Shown here in pieces: positions 43,855 to 55,500 of a stretch of 64,000 bases of DNA (its first letter is position 1; each line of letters opens with the position of its first letter). The position numbers and the translations under genes were made by a program. The notes below the pieces were generated by a model. That model was given only the letters and a program-made list of their open reading frames with translations. It was not told the DNA's origin and did no database searches. This stretch comes from Aquirufa ecclesiirivi (GTDB lineage: Bacteria; Bacteroidota; Bacteroidia; Cytophagales; Spirosomataceae), in NCBI RefSeq assembly GCF_011250515.1, contig NZ_JAANOP010000006.1, positions 62,001 to 126,000 of the forward strand. The letters run 5' to 3'.

Positions 43855-45042
43855 GCTATAAACGATTCGGCCATGGACCATGGTCATTTGGATGTTGATA
43901 TCCTGATCAAAAATGAGGATATCAGCATCTTTACCTTTGGTTAAACTTCCTTTTTGTGCATCAATTTTCATGATTCTTGCAGGAACATCCGAGATCATTT
44001 GAATAATTTCCAATAAGGGTGCATCCGTCATTTGAAGCATGGTTCTTACCAATCGGTCGGCTGTAGCGACACTTCCTGCAAAAGCACTACGATCGGGTAA
44101 TTTCGCAACGCCATCTTCTACAATGACAGCTAAGCCTTTATCCTTATGACCCAAAATTGAATTACCTGGAGTTAAACCTGCTGCCCGCATGGCATCGGTG
44201 ATCAAAGCTGTTTTTTTAGTTCCTTTGATTTTATAAATGAGTTTCAAAAGCGGGGAAGGAAGATGAACTCCATCCGCAATGATTTCCACATCCATATCAT
44301 CAATCAAATATCCTGCTTCCACCGCTCCGGCAAAACGGAAGGCATTTTTTCTGGTAACGCCCGACATGGCAGAATAAAAGTGAGTCGCTAAACGATAGCC
44401 ATGAGCAAATGCTTTTTCAACTTCCTCATATATGGCATCTGTATGTGCCAAAGCAACCAAAACCCCTTTGGAACTTACATAATCGCCAAATTCAATGGCG
44501 CCAGGTAATTCGGGTGCTGCTGACCAACGTTTGATGCAATCGTAATTTTCTAAGATAAATTGATATTCTTTAGGATCAGGATTTCGAATGTATTTTGGGT
44601 CTTGTGCCCCTCGTTGGCTTAACGCAAAATAGGGACCTTCCAAGTGCATGCCTATAAAACTAGCCCCCTCCGTATTCACTTGATGGGCTTGTTGGTAGGC
44701 CTCCAAAGTCAAAATCAAATCCTCTTTTTCACTGGTTAATGTGGTTGGCAACATGGCTGTTGTTCCATGTCGAGCATGTGTTTTGGCAATTTCTAAAAAA
44801 GCCTCCACAGTACCATCCATAAAATCATGACCACCACCTCCGTGAATATGAATATCAATGAAGCCTGGAGAGATATAGCGCCCTTTTGCATCTATTTCGA
44901 TGGCCCCTGGAAAATCAATATTTCCAGCTGCTACATCTACAATTTTCCCGTTTTCAACCAAGACTGTTCCATTAGGTAAAATTTCATCTTGTAAGATGAC
45001 AGCACCTCCATGGATTTTGTATCGGGTTATATTCGGTTCCAT
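43849..45042 (-). CDS. nagA: N-acetylglucosamine-6-phosphate deacetylase
   Basis: 397 residues. Amidohydrolase fold with the metal motif DIHIHGGGGHDFMDG, MHLEGPYF, HTDAIYEE, ATHFYSAMSG and LITDAMRAAGLTPG. It removes acetate from N-acetylglucosamine-6-phosphate. Its start overlaps the stop of nagB by one base, so the two steps of the pathway are made together. Confidence 0.94.
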   Translation of the reverse strand: MEPNITRYKIHGGAVILQDEILPNGTVLVENGKIVDVAAGNIDFPGAIEIDAKGRYISPGFIDIHIHGGGGHDFMDGTVEAFLEIAKTHARHGTTAMLPTTLTSEKEDLILTLEAYQQAHQVNTEGASFIGMHLEGPYFALSQRGAQDPKYIRNPDPKEYQFILENYDCIKRWSAAPELPGAIEFGDYVSSKGVLVALAHTDAIYEEVEKAFAHGYRLATHFYSAMSGVTRKNAFRFAGAVEAGYLIDDMDVEIIADGVHLPSPLLKLIYKIKGTKKTALITDAMRAAGLTPGNSILGHKDKGLAVIVEDGVAKLPDRSAFAGSVATADRLVRTMLQMTDAPLLEIIQMISDVPARIMKIDAQKGSLTKGKDADILIFDQDINIQMTMVHGRIVYSL

Positions 45043-45806
45043 TAGGCGTTAAAGGCTTGTTTTCTATATTCAGCAGAAAGTAATTCGGCCGAATGTTGAT
45101 CTAAATACATGGAACAATCAGGGTGTTTTTGGAGTATACTGGCTGGAAACCAAGGGCTTACTTCGTTTTCCAGACAATTTTTAACGGCCTCTGCCTTTCT
45201 GAAATCGGGTACCGAGCAAATGATTTTTTTGGAGGCCATGATATGCTGAATCGACATGCTAATGGCTTGTTGGGGTACATCCTCCAAACTTGGAAACCAA
45301 CCTTCACCCATTTGTTGCTTGCGACAAGCCTCATCCAATTGTACCACGATGTAGGGATCTTTGGTTTCAAAATTTGCCGGTGGATCATTAAATGCTAAAT
45401 GTCCATTTTCACCAATACCAACCAATGCTACATCAATGGGGTGCTGAAGAATGATTTTATTCAATCGTTGGCATTCTGCTTGAGCATCTTGTTCTCCATT
45501 AATCAGATTGACCGCTTGTAAATCCGGAACCAATTGAATGAATCTTTCCGTTAAGTATTTTCTAAAACTAGCTGGATGCGAAATGGATAGACCAATGTAT
45601 TCATCCAAATGAAATAAGACCACCTTGCTCCAATCGATGTCTTTTTCTTGAATCAATTGATTTAAAGTTTCGAATTGACTGGTACCGGTTGCTAAAATGA
45701 TATTCGCTTGACCTTTGGATTGAATGGCGTGTTTGATGTGTTCAGCAGCCAAGCTGCCAGATGCTTGTCCTATATTTTTAGGATCGGAAAAAATATGTAG
45801 TTTCAA
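45042..45806 (-). CDS. nagB: Glucosamine-6-phosphate deaminase
   Basis: About 254 residues from a TTG at 45806 (reading as MKLHIFSDP), which gives the standard N-terminus; the ATG at 45869 would add 21 unrelated residues and overlap the gene upstream by 52 bases. Motifs: [20 protein letters not shown] (catalytic Asp-Glu), [15 protein letters not shown] with the active-site His. It converts glucosamine-6-phosphate to fructose-6-phosphate and ammonia. It is coupled to nagA. Confidence 0.93.
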   Translation of the reverse strand: MKLHIFSDPKNIGQASGSLAAEHIKHAIQSKGQANIILATGTSQFETLNQLIQEKDIDWSKVVLFHLDEYIGLSISHPASFRKYLTERFIQLVPDLQAVNLINGEQDAQAECQRLNKIILQHPIDVALVGIGENGHLAFNDPPANFETKDPYIVVQLDEACRKQQMGEGWFPSLEDVPQQAISMSIQHIMASKKIICSVPDFRKAEAVKNCLENEVSPWFPASILQKHPDCSMYLDQHSAELLSAEYRKQAFNA

Positions 45807-45817
45807 TGTAATAGGCT

Positions 45818-46930
45818 TTAGACGCGTAAAAAGACCTTTTTTTCGTAAAGGAATCTTAAAAATACCCATTTAATTAAGATCACACAAACCACCGAGAGAA
45901 TTATTGAATAGCTTTCTCCGCAAATTTGAAATAACCAAGTAAATAAGGCATTGTTGGTATAATCCCAATCGATAAAATGACCTGATAAATAAATAAGAAT
46001 GGAGTTCATTCCAATGACTTGAAAGAAAAAGGCCCATTTTTGATACCCTTTTACATCCATGATATAATAGAAAAGAGCTAATAAAAGTAAGCTCAGGCCA
46101 GTGGTTTGCATCACAAACGAACTGGACCACATATTCTTATTGATTGGGAAATCAAGATTCCAGATTTGGGCTATGATGAGGGAAGCAATTCCAGCATAGA
46201 CCATCCATTTAACTTTTTCTATGCCCTGATAGGTCTGTTTTTTGAGGAATATACCCGTAATGATACCTGCTAATGCGGTGCTAATAGCAGGTATATTGTT
46301 GAAAAAGCCCACGGTATCATGGATTCCTCGGGATAATCTACCCGGTAAAATACTGCGGTCCACATAAGAAGCAAAATTCCCAGCTTCTGTTAAGTCGCCC
46401 ATCGGAAAACCAGGTGCGGAAGTAAATTTGAGTATGAGCCAATAGCCAATGAGCAAACTGGCAAACCAAATGATTTGAACGCTTTCTTTGGTGTATAAAT
46501 AAATGATGTTTGCCAACATATAAGCAATACCAATTCTTCCTAATACACTAGAAAATCGAATTTCAGCCATGGGTTTTATTTCTAAACCTTCATTGTATAT
46601 AATGCCTAAAACGACAAGGGTTAATCCTCTTTGAACCACCTTTTTCAGTACATCCGATTTACTTTTGCCTTGATCTAAGGCTCGACCAATGGAAAAAGGG
46701 GTAGAAACTCCTGCTAGAAATAAGAATAGTGGGAATATTAAATCGTAGACTCGAAAACCATCCCATTTCACATGCTTGAATTGATGAGCAAATCCCTGCC
46801 AAAAGGGCGATTGGGTATGCTCCGCCAATTTATGGAGTAATTCATCCGCTCCCATGATCCAAAACATGTCAAAGCCCCTAAGCGCATCCAATGAATGTAA
46901 ACGCTGGCTTATAAACCTGTCAGTTGTCAT
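45818..46930 (-). CDS. NagX-like DUF5009 membrane acyltransferase
   Basis: 370 residues with about ten membrane helices, starting [18 protein letters not shown] and containing [22 protein letters not shown]. This is the DUF5009/NagX family, related to heparan-alpha-glucosaminide N-acetyltransferase, usually found in N-acetylglucosamine gene clusters. It directly precedes nagB. Confidence 0.88.
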   Translation of the reverse strand: MTTDRFISQRLHSLDALRGFDMFWIMGADELLHKLAEHTQSPFWQGFAHQFKHVKWDGFRVYDLIFPLFLFLAGVSTPFSIGRALDQGKSKSDVLKKVVQRGLTLVVLGIIYNEGLEIKPMAEIRFSSVLGRIGIAYMLANIIYLYTKESVQIIWFASLLIGYWLILKFTSAPGFPMGDLTEAGNFASYVDRSILPGRLSRGIHDTVGFFNNIPAISTALAGIITGIFLKKQTYQGIEKVKWMVYAGIASLIIAQIWNLDFPINKNMWSSSFVMQTTGLSLLLLALFYYIMDVKGYQKWAFFFQVIGMNSILIYLSGHFIDWDYTNNALFTWLFQICGESYSIILSVVCVILIKWVFLRFLYEKKVFLRV

Positions 46931-46934
46931 CGGC

Positions 46935-48278
46935 TTAGATTTTAGGCTCCCAACCTTTTTCGTAAGTTCTGCTCCAGAACTTCATGGCCTCCTTATCATG
47001 TAGAATATGACCATTTTGTGGATCAATTTGAAGGCTTCTTCCCATGCGCTGAGAAATATTACCTAACTGAACCAATAAGGTACTTTGATGTCCGCTCAAA
47101 ATATCGGAATTAACGGCTACACCTTTTTTAATACCATCAAATAGATTTTGAATATGTAAGGCATCTAAATTGGATGCTGGATCCGCCAAATTGCGTGCAT
47201 CTACTACAAAATCGTTTTTTACTTCTTTAACAAGGTTATTTTTGAGGTCAAAGATTTTATAGGAATTTCCGCTTTCAATTAACATGGAACCTTGTTCGGC
47301 ATAGAATATAACTCCTACACTTTGACTTTCTATGGATTTACCATTGCAACTGCGACCTTCCCAAGTAATGAGGGATTTGTTTTCAAATTCCAAATTAATC
47401 ATTTGTGTATCAGGTGTTTCCCAATCATCTTGGTAGCGGTATCTACCTCCGTTGGAACTAACCTTGGTAGGATAATGTACATTCAACCCCCAACGAGCCA
47501 AATCAACCATGTGAGTTCCATTATTTAAGGCTTCACCTGTTCCCCAATGCCAAAACCAATGCCAATTGTAGTGGATTAGATTGTCTTTGAATGCTTTTCT
47601 TGGAGCGGGACCTTGCCATAAATCATAGTTTAACCACGAGGGTACGGCTGTTTCTTTTCCTACTCCAATGGAAGCACGATTATTGGTATACCAAGTTTTG
47701 GCATAATAAGGTTTACCGATAACTCCTGCATGTAATTCGGCTATGGCGGCAGCTACATTGGGCCAAGATCTACGCTGATTACCCATTTGCAAGATACGCT
47801 TGTGTTTCGCAGCAGCTTTCACGAGTAGTTCCCCTTCATTGGGATTATGGGAACAAGGTTTTTCTAAATACACATGCTTACCTGCCGAACAGGCTAGAAT
47901 TGCAGCTGGGGCATGCCAATGGTCAGGTGCAGTTACAATTAATACATCGACATCCTTATCTTCCAATGCATTTCGGAAGTCGGGCGTAGCTTTCGGACGT
48001 TTATGTTGAATTTTCTCAATGGCATTGATACAAATATCTGCAGCACGGGAATCTACATCACTAACATGTAAAACTTCACAATTTTTTTGTGCTGCGAAAT
48101 TCTTACCTACGGCTAGTCCACGACTGTTCACACCCATACAGGCCACGGTAATTTTTTCGTTGGCACCTATAATATGTCCGTAGCTTTTAGCTGAGAAGCT
48201 AGGAAGAATTCCCCCGATAGATAAAACGGCTGCTCCTGTGGAAGCCTTTTTAATGAAGTTTCTGCGCGAATTTTTCAT
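46935..48278 (-). CDS. Gfo/Idh/MocA family oxidoreductase (Tat-type)
   Basis: 447 residues with a twin-arginine signal (KNSRRNFIKKASTGAAVLS). Rossmann motif ITVACMGVNSRG, YLEKPCSHNP with the active-site Lys, and the substrate-domain segment NNGTHMVDLARW. It belongs to the larger class of Tat-exported oxidoreductases of sugar derivatives. It precedes nagX by five bases, so it opens the minus-strand amino-sugar operon. Confidence 0.9.
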   Translation of the reverse strand: MKNSRRNFIKKASTGAAVLSIGGILPSFSAKSYGHIIGANEKITVACMGVNSRGLAVGKNFAAQKNCEVLHVSDVDSRAADICINAIEKIQHKRPKATPDFRNALEDKDVDVLIVTAPDHWHAPAAILACSAGKHVYLEKPCSHNPNEGELLVKAAAKHKRILQMGNQRRSWPNVAAAIAELHAGVIGKPYYAKTWYTNNRASIGVGKETAVPSWLNYDLWQGPAPRKAFKDNLIHYNWHWFWHWGTGEALNNGTHMVDLARWGLNVHYPTKVSSNGGRYRYQDDWETPDTQMINLEFENKSLITWEGRSCNGKSIESQSVGVIFYAEQGSMLIESGNSYKIFDLKNNLVKEVKNDFVVDARNLADPASNLDALHIQNLFDGIKKGVAVNSDILSGHQSTLLVQLGNISQRMGRSLQIDPQNGHILHDKEAMKFWSRTYEKGWEPKI

Positions 48279-48497
48279 TATTTTGAGTTAAAATAGGTTT
48301 ATATGCTGAACATAGTTTGCTTAAGCATTTTCAAAGATATTCATTGCTTTCATTTTTGCAAGCCTGATTTGAGAGGAAATATGGTAGAATGAAGAATGTA
48401 GAATTTTTGATAAGAAATACCGTCTTGCAGCCCTGCGAAATGTGATGTATGCAGCGGTAATATTAGTTATTATGGTTTAGTTTTTAGTGTTTAGCAT

Positions 48498-48637
48498 GTA
48501 GAATGCTATCGTTTGTGAATAATGTAGGTTGAAGTTCTCGATGTTGGCTGAGGTTCTCGAAGCCAACATTTAACATGAGATTGCAAATCCATATGATCTG
48601 TCATTCGACATACCCCTACGGTTAACCTCTCAATGTA
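48498..48637. repeat. Hairpin repeat unit, copy a
   Basis: About 140 bases beginning gtagaatgctatcgtttg. It includes ATGTTGGCT and AGCCAACAT around an 11-base loop (perfect 9-bp stem). The same unit recurs three more times in this region. Confidence 0.85.
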
Positions 48638-48712
48638 AAATGAAGAATGTAGAATGTAGAATGAACCATAACCATTTACACTTTATAATTCATCATTTAC
48701 AATTTCCTTTCC

Positions 48713-48908
48713 GCCTGCCGCTTCGCTCATGCAACGTTCCCATCTTTCGTTGGGATTAACTGTTTAATGTAGAATGCTATCGTTTGTGAATAATGTAGGT
48801 TGAAGTTCTCGATGTTGGCTGAGGTTCTCGAATCCAACATTTAACATGAGATTTCAAATCCATATGATCTGTCATTCGACATACCCCTTCGGTTAACCTC
48901 TCAATGCA
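48713..48908. repeat. Hairpin repeat unit, copy b
   Basis: Second copy, preceded by the gcctgccgcttcgctcat block. One mismatch in the hairpin arm (tCCAACAT in place of GCCAACAT). Confidence 0.85.
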
Positions 48909-49109
48909 GTATGTAAAATGAAGAATGTAGAATTCAAAATTGATAAAACGCTCAACCTATTTTAGGTATTCACAATTCATATTTTATGATTTATCATTCA
49001 TCATTTACAATTTCCTTTCCGCCTGCCGCTTCGCTCATGCTGCGTTCCAATCTTTCGTTGGGATTAACCGTTTAATGTAGAATGTCGAATTATAATAGAA
49101 AACTACGTA

Positions 49110-49499
49110 GTGCAGCCCTGCGAAAGGTGATGAACGCAGCGGTAGACGAGGTTTTGACCTCAGCATAGGCGATGTGCGTCGGCGTCAAAAATATAGGCGA
49201 GAGCGAAGTGAATCACGGTTCCGCAAAGCGGAATTCGCCTTGGCTGAACGACAAAAAAAGAAGTTTTTTGTTTCTTTTTTTCAAAAAAAGAAAATCCATG
49301 TGAAATAATGAAACGCTAAGTGCCTGATTTTAAATGAAAAGCACTTTAAAGTCTTTTGAATTCATCAATTTTCAGATGCTTAACTTTCTTTGGCATTTCT
49401 TTTTTTTCATAAAAAAAGAAACAAAAAAAACAGAAGAAATACGGTTAATCCAAAGACGAATTCCGCTGCGCGGAACCGATTGTCACTCCGCATACGGCT
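49110..49499. repeat. 390-bp element with long inverted repeats, copy 1
   Basis: Begins gtgcagccctgcgaaaggtg and ends near gtcactccgcatacggct. Inside, 49217-49237 (GGTTCCGCAAAGCGGAATTCG) and 49457-49477 are near-perfect reverse complements, and the A/T-rich arms next to them (AAGAAGTTTTTTGTTTC and GAAACAAAAAAAACAG) also pair. The centre (about 100-bases, including tgaaacgctaagtgcctg) is unique. It looks like a MITE or a long structured RNA. Confidence 0.85.
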
Positions 49500-49549
49500 T
49501 TAATCTTTGACGCTTAGCTTTAGCCTACGCACGAGGTCAAAGATGCGCC

Positions 49550-49742
49550 TGCCGCTTCGCTCATGCAACGTTCCCATCTTTCGTTGGGATTAACTGTTTA
49601 ATGTAGAATGCTATCGTTTGTGAATAATGTAGGTTGAAGTTCTCGATGTTGGCTGAGGTTCTCGAAGCCAACATTTAACATGAGATTGCAAATCCATATT
49701 ATCAGTCATTCGACATGACCATGCGGCTAACCTCTCAATGTA
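49550..49742. repeat. Hairpin repeat unit, copy c
   Basis: Third copy, with intact 9-bp hairpin, directly following the first 390-bp element. Confidence 0.85.
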
Positions 49743-49951
49743 GCATGTAAAATGAAGAATGTAGAATTCAAAATTGATAAAACGCTTAACCTATTTTAGG
49801 TATTCACATTTTATAATTTATCATTCATCATTTACAATTTCCTTTCCGCCTTCCGCTTCGCTCATGCTGCGTTCCTATCTTTCGATGGGATTAACCTCAC
49901 CATGTAGAATGTAAAATGAAGCATATAGAATTTTTGATAGAAAACACCGTC

Positions 49952-50341
49952 GTGCAGCCCTGCGAAAGGTGATGAACGCAGCGGTAGACGAGGTTTTGAC
50001 CTCGGCATAGGCGATGTGCGTCGGCGTCAAAAATATAGGCGATAGCGAAGTGAATCACGGTTCCGCAAAGCGGAATTCGCCTTGGCTGAACGACAAAAAA
50101 AGAAGTTTTTTGTTTCTTTTTTTCAAAAAAAGAAAATCCATGTGAAACAATGAAACGCTAAGTGCCTGATTTTAAATGAAAAGCACTTTAAAGTCTTTTG
50201 AATTCATCAATTTTCAGATGCTTAACTTTCTTTGGCATTTCTTTTTTTTTATAAAAAAAGAAACAAAAAAAACAGAAGAAATACGGTTAATCCTAAGACG
50301 AATTCCGCTACGCGGAACCGATTGTCACTCAGCATACGGCT
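49952..50341. repeat. 390-bp element with long inverted repeats, copy 2
   Basis: Second copy, exactly 842 bases from the first and of the same length, with few differences. The inverted repeats lie at 50059-50079 and 50299-50319. Confidence 0.85.
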
Positions 50342-50420
50342 GTTAAAATGAAGAATGTAGAATGTAGAATGAACCATAACCATTTACACTTTATAATTCA
50401 TCATTTACAATTTCCTTTCC

Positions 50421-50616
50421 GCCTGCCGCTTCGCTCATGCTGCGTTCCTATCTTTCGTTGGGATTAACCGTTTAATGTAGAATGCTATCGTTTGTGAATA
50501 ATGTAGGTTGAAGTTCTCGATGTTGGCTGAGGTTCTCGAAGCCAACATTTAACATGAGATTTCAAATCCATATTATCTGTCATTCGACATGCCCTTTCGG
50601 TTAACCTCTCAATGTA
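50421..50616. repeat. Hairpin repeat unit, copy d
   Basis: Fourth copy with the gcctgccgcttcg block in front and intact hairpin. It is followed by alternating gtaaaat/gtagaat simple sequence. Confidence 0.85.
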
Positions 50617-50996
50617 AAATGTAGAATGTAAAATGTAGAATGTAAAATGTAGAATGAGCCACTACCATTTATACTTTATAATTTATCATTTACAATTTCC
50701 TTTCCGCCTGCCGCTTCGCTCATGCTGCGTTCCTATCTTTCGATGGGATTAACCGTTTAATGTAGAATTCAAAAATTGATAAAACGGTCAACGTCATTCA
50801 GGCATTCACATTCAGGCATTCACAATCTATAACCTATAACTTATAATCTATCATTTAAAATTACCTTAAGCCTATAAGTCAAGGTAGGATTAAAAATAGT
50901 TTAAATTGAATTGTTCAAATGCAAAATTGTTATAGCTTTGAAGATTGAATGGGTATACAAGATTTATCCATTCGAAAGACCTTTAAAATTAGACCT

Positions 50997-52448
50997 ATGA
51001 AACTAAAAAATTCCGATGCTTCCAGAAGGGAGTTTATTAAGTCTGCCAGTTTAGCCTCTGCTGGTTTTATGATTGTACCTCGCCATGTATTAGGCGGAAA
51101 AGGCTTTACAGCTCCCAGTGATAAAATTGTAGTTGCCGGTATCGGTGTAGGCGGAAAAGGAAAGTCTGATTTACGTTATTTTGCCCAAAGTGGTAAGGCG
51201 GATATCGGTTTTCTTTGTGATGTTGATGATCGTCAGGCGAAAGATTCAGTAGCAGCTTATCCAAAAGCAAAATATTACAAGGATTGGCGTGTGATGTTAG
51301 AAAAGGAATCAAAGAACTTTGATGCCGTATCTGTTTCCACTCCTGACCATAACCACGCAATTCAGGCTATGGCCGCCATGCAATTAGGCAAGCACGTGTA
51401 CGTTCAAAAGCCTATGACGCATGATATTTACGAAGCAAGAGCCTTAACTCAGGCAGCAAAAAAATACAAAGTAGTAACTCAAATGGGTAACCAAGGTTCT
51501 TCTGGTGACGGGGTTCGTCAGTTGGTAGAATGGTTTGATGCTGGTATTATTGGTGATGTTCACACCGTACAAATTTGGACCAATCGTCCTATCTGGCCAC
51601 AAGGTATCCCATGGCCAAGCACTAAGCCTGCTGTTCCACAAGGTTTGGATTGGGATTTATGGTTAGGAACTGCTCCTTATAAAGATTACGTAGATAATTT
51701 AATTCCAGGAAGCTGGAGAGGTTGGTGGGATTACGGTACAGGTGCTTTAGGTGATTTAGGTTGCCACTTAATGGAAGCCCCTTTCCGCGTATTGAATTTA
51801 AAATATGCATCGGATGTACAAGCTTCCGTAAGTAGTGTATTTACGGCTTTTGGTAAGCGTGGATTCTTCCCAGATAGTTGTCCTCCATCAAGTCATGCTA
51901 CCTTAACATTCCCCAAAACAGATCGCACCCAAGGACCAATCACGATGCACTGGATGGACGGTGGTATTAAGCCGGAAAGACCAGAAGAATTAGGACCAGA
52001 TGAAATGTTTGGTGATGGTAATTCAGGTATCTTATTTATTGGTACCAAAGGAAAAATGATGGCGAGTGAATATGCAGCTAATCCTCGTTTATTGCCTTTG
52101 TCTAGAAATGAAGAAGTAAAAGTTCCACGTAAATTAGAACGTGTACCTGGAAGTGCTGATGGTCACTACGCTCAGTGGGTAGAAGGCTGTATTGCTGGAT
52201 ATGGTAAAAAAGAATTGAGTTCACCATTTGAAATGGCAGGTCCTTTGACAGAAGCTATTTTGATGGCGAATTTAGCTATACGTGTTGCTGATATTCCTGT
52301 ACCAAGAAAAACTGGAAATGGTATGCATTATCCTGGATCTAACACCAAGTTGCTTTGGGATAATCAAAACATGCGCGTAACCAATTACGATGCTGCCAAT
52401 GCCTTTGTCAAGAGAACTTACCGCGAAGGCTGGACATTAGGAAACTAA
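50997..52448 (+). CDS. Gfo/Idh/MocA family oxidoreductase (Tat-type)
   Basis: About 483 residues from the ATG at 50997 (MKLKNSDASRREFIKSASLA), a twin-arginine signal; the ATG at 50949 would put 16 extra residues before it. Rossmann motif IVVAGIGVGGKGKSD, EKP-type motif as VQKPMTHDIYEA and the domain segment GTGALGDLGCHLMEAPFR. It is the third and largest such enzyme in the window. Followed by a terminator at 52459. Confidence 0.92.
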   Translation: MKLKNSDASRREFIKSASLASAGFMIVPRHVLGGKGFTAPSDKIVVAGIGVGGKGKSDLRYFAQSGKADIGFLCDVDDRQAKDSVAAYPKAKYYKDWRVMLEKESKNFDAVSVSTPDHNHAIQAMAAMQLGKHVYVQKPMTHDIYEARALTQAAKKYKVVTQMGNQGSSGDGVRQLVEWFDAGIIGDVHTVQIWTNRPIWPQGIPWPSTKPAVPQGLDWDLWLGTAPYKDYVDNLIPGSWRGWWDYGTGALGDLGCHLMEAPFRVLNLKYASDVQASVSSVFTAFGKRGFFPDSCPPSSHATLTFPKTDRTQGPITMHWMDGGIKPERPEELGPDEMFGDGNSGILFIGTKGKMMASEYAANPRLLPLSRNEEVKVPRKLERVPGSADGHYAQWVEGCIAGYGKKELSSPFEMAGPLTEAILMANLAIRVADIPVPRKTGNGMHYPGSNTKLLWDNQNMRVTNYDAANAFVKRTYREGWTLGN

Positions 52449-52458
52449 AACCTAACAA

Positions 52459-52490
52459 GATGGATCCTGCCTCAGGGTCCATCTTTTTTT
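52459..52490 (+). terminator. Intrinsic terminator
   Basis: GATGGATCCTG and CAGGGTCCATC pair over a 3-base loop (one mismatch) and are followed by seven Ts, ten bases after the stop of the oxidoreductase. Confidence 0.85.
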
Positions 52491-52551
52491 TACTCTTTTT
52501 TCATTATCATTCGTTTTACCCTCTCCTACAAAGAACAAAAACATTTAGATC

Positions 52552-55500
52552 ATGTCCTTTAAAATCAAATTCGGGATAGTAGGTATTGTTTTAGCTATTA
52601 TTGCATTTAGCTCTTTTCAACCATCCTCTTCTCCTTATTTATCCATCAAAAAGAATTGTCATATTTCTTTGATTGGTAATAACCTGGGTTCGAGAATGAT
52701 CAATTTCGATCATTTTGAAACAGAATTACTTTTGAGATATCCAGATAGCTTACTGACTGTCAGAAATCTTTGTGATGGAGGAGATACCCCCGGATTTAGA
52801 CCTCATTCTTCAAGAAATGACCCTTGGGCTTTTCCGGGTGCCGAAAAATTTCAATTAGAATTTGCTAAGAATTCAGGAAGTGAAGGCCATTTGGAAAAAC
52901 ATGATGTTTGGCTAAGTCGCTTGAAAACAGATATTATTATTGCATTTTTTGGATACCCAGAATCAACAGAAGGCGCTGCCAGATTAGATAATTATAAAGC
53001 GGAATTGACCGCCTTCATACAAAATACTCAAAAACAAAAGTACAATGGCTCGCAAGCGCCTCAATTAGCGTTGGTTTCCCCTATCGCTTTTGAGGACATC
53101 AGTTCATTACGAGATTTGCCCAATGGCAAGAAGGAAAATGAGCGCTTGGCGATGTATACCAAAGCCATGAAAGAAGTGGCAGATCAAAATAATGTATTGT
53201 TTATCGATGTTTTTCAAGTATCTCAAAAATGGTATGAGGAAAGTCAAGCACCTTTGACCATCGATGGATTACAACTGAATAATGCGGGATACCAGCGTTT
53301 GTCTTTATTTTTAGCCGATCAAATATTTGGGAAAAAAGCTACTGAAGTTGAATCTCGTAGAGCTTTAGTTCAGGCGGCCGTGGACGAAAAAAACTGGATG
53401 TGGCATAATGATTTTAAGATACCCAATGGTGTACACGTATATGGTAGACGTTACAATCCATTTGGACCGGATAATTATCCTGCAGAGATTGAAAAAATTC
53501 GTCAAATGACGCAAGTTCGCCAACAGGCAATTTGGTTAGCTGCTCGGGAAGGGAAGGTATTAGATGTTGAAGCAGAGGACAAAAAAACAAGATCTTTACC
53601 TGCGGTAACGACCAATTACAATCCAGAAAAAAATGGAAGTTTACGTTACTTATATGGAGAGGAGGCACTAAAAACGATTCAGGTTCCAGCAGGGTATAAA
53701 TTGGAGTTATTTGCTTCTGAGGAGCAGTTCCCCAATTTGGCTAAGCCATCTCAAATGACTTTTGATAATAAAGGCCGACTTTGGGTAGCGGCTATGCCGA
53801 CATATCCACATTACAAGCCGGGTGATCCCAAACCCAATGATAAATTATTGATTTATGAGGATACGAATGGCGATGGTAAAGCAGATCGTGAGATTGTATT
53901 TGCAGATCATTTACAGTTGCCTGTAGGTTTTGAAATTACACAAGAAGGAGTTTTTGTGAGTCAAGGAACCAATCTGGTATTATTGAAAGATACCAATGGC
54001 GATGATAAGGCAGATAGCAAAGAAATCATATACAGTGGTTTTGATGACCATGATTCTCATCATGAAATCCATGCCTTTGTTTCGGATGAATCAGGAGCTA
54101 TATACATGGGAGAAGGAGTATTTTTGCATACCAATGTGGAAACACCTTATGGAACCGTTCGTGGTACCAATGGAGGATTCTATCGATTCAATCCCACCCG
54201 CAGGCATCTAGAAAGAGTAGCTCAATTGTCGATTCCAAATCCTTGGGGAATAGCTTTTGACCGCTGGGGGCAGAATTTCTTTGCGGAGACATCTGGCCCA
54301 GATGTTCGCTGGATGATGCCGGGAAGTGTTTTAAGCCGATACGGTGAAGCCAACCATAAGTCCTATAATTTGATTGAGGAAGCACATCGAGTTAGACCAA
54401 CCTCTGGATTGGAATTCATTTCCAGTAGACATTTTCCTGACGAAGTTCAAGGAGATATGTTGATTAACAATACCATTGGATTTTTAGGGATGAAACAACA
54501 TCAAATCTGGGATGATGGTACAGGATATAAGTCCAAACACCGGGTAGATTTGGTTAAAAGTGATGACCGTAATTTTAGACCGGTGGATATGGAATTTGCA
54601 CCTGATGGTTCACTCTATTTCATTGATTGGCATAATATCCTTATTGGTCACATGCAACACAATGCCCGCGATCCTTTGAGAGATCATACCCATGGTCGTA
54701 TTTATCGAATTACCTATCCATCTCGTCCATTGATTAAACCAGCTAAGGTATTTGGAGCTTCTATTGATGAATTATTGGAAAACTTGAAGTTACCTGAATA
54801 CCGTACTAGGTACAGAACGCGCCGTGAATTGAGGGGTAGAAATGTAACTGAGGTGATTGCAAAAACCAAAGCTTGGGTAGCAAAATTAGACAAAAAAGAC
54901 CCATCCTATGAGCATCACGCTTTGGAAGCTCTCTGGGTTACTTGGGGGATGAATAAAATCGATCAAGTTTTGTTGTCTCAGTTGCTACAAGCGAAAGATT
55001 ATCATGTTCGCGCTGCGGCTGTAAGAGCAGTGCGTTATAATGGACATCAATTGGCTAATCAAGCAGCTTTATTAAGTCAGGCTGCTCAAGATCAGCATGG
55101 TCGTGTTCGTTTAGAAGCCATCGTTGCTGCCTCTTGGATTGGTCCTGCGAAAGGTTTACCCATTTTAGCTTTGGCAAAAGCGAAGCCTTTAGATGATTGG
55201 ATGATACATACCTATGAGACAGCCTTGGCACATTTAAGTGGAAAAGGAGTGGAGCGTAAAAAAGAAGTTTATGGTGCCACGAATTTAAAGGGGGCGGATT
55301 TAGCATCTTATACTGCTGGAGGTGCCTTATTTGGAAAGGAAGGATATTGTGGAACCTGTCATCAATTGGATGGAAAGGGACTTACTGCATCAGGATTTCC
55401 TCCATTATCGGGTTCGAAATGGGTGACAGGAAATCAAGATCGCTTGATCAAATTAGTCTTGAAGGGCTTGATGGGGCCTATGACAGTTAATGGAGTTAAA

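Larger units (their letters stand above)
48279..50948. other. Gene-free region dense in interspersed repeats
   Basis: About 2.7 kb between divergent Gfo/Idh/MocA genes. No ORF with family features was found. It is built of repeated pieces: a hairpin-bearing unit (four copies), a 390-bp unit (two copies plus a relic at 48422-48462), a short ccgcctgccgcttcgctcat block (six copies), and runs of aatgtaRaatg simple sequence. No CRISPR structure: repeats differ in length and are not regularly spaced. Confidence 0.8.

Noticed and set aside
45807-45869. The ATG start of nagB with 21 extra residues.
   Set aside because: The extension is a frame overlap with the upstream gene and absent from the normal NagB N-terminus; the TTG at 45806 gives the standard start.
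48279-50948. CRISPR array or rRNA/tRNA relic in the repeat region.
   Set aside because: Repeats are of unequal length and spacing with no Cas genes nearby, and no tRNA or rRNA sequence was recognised.
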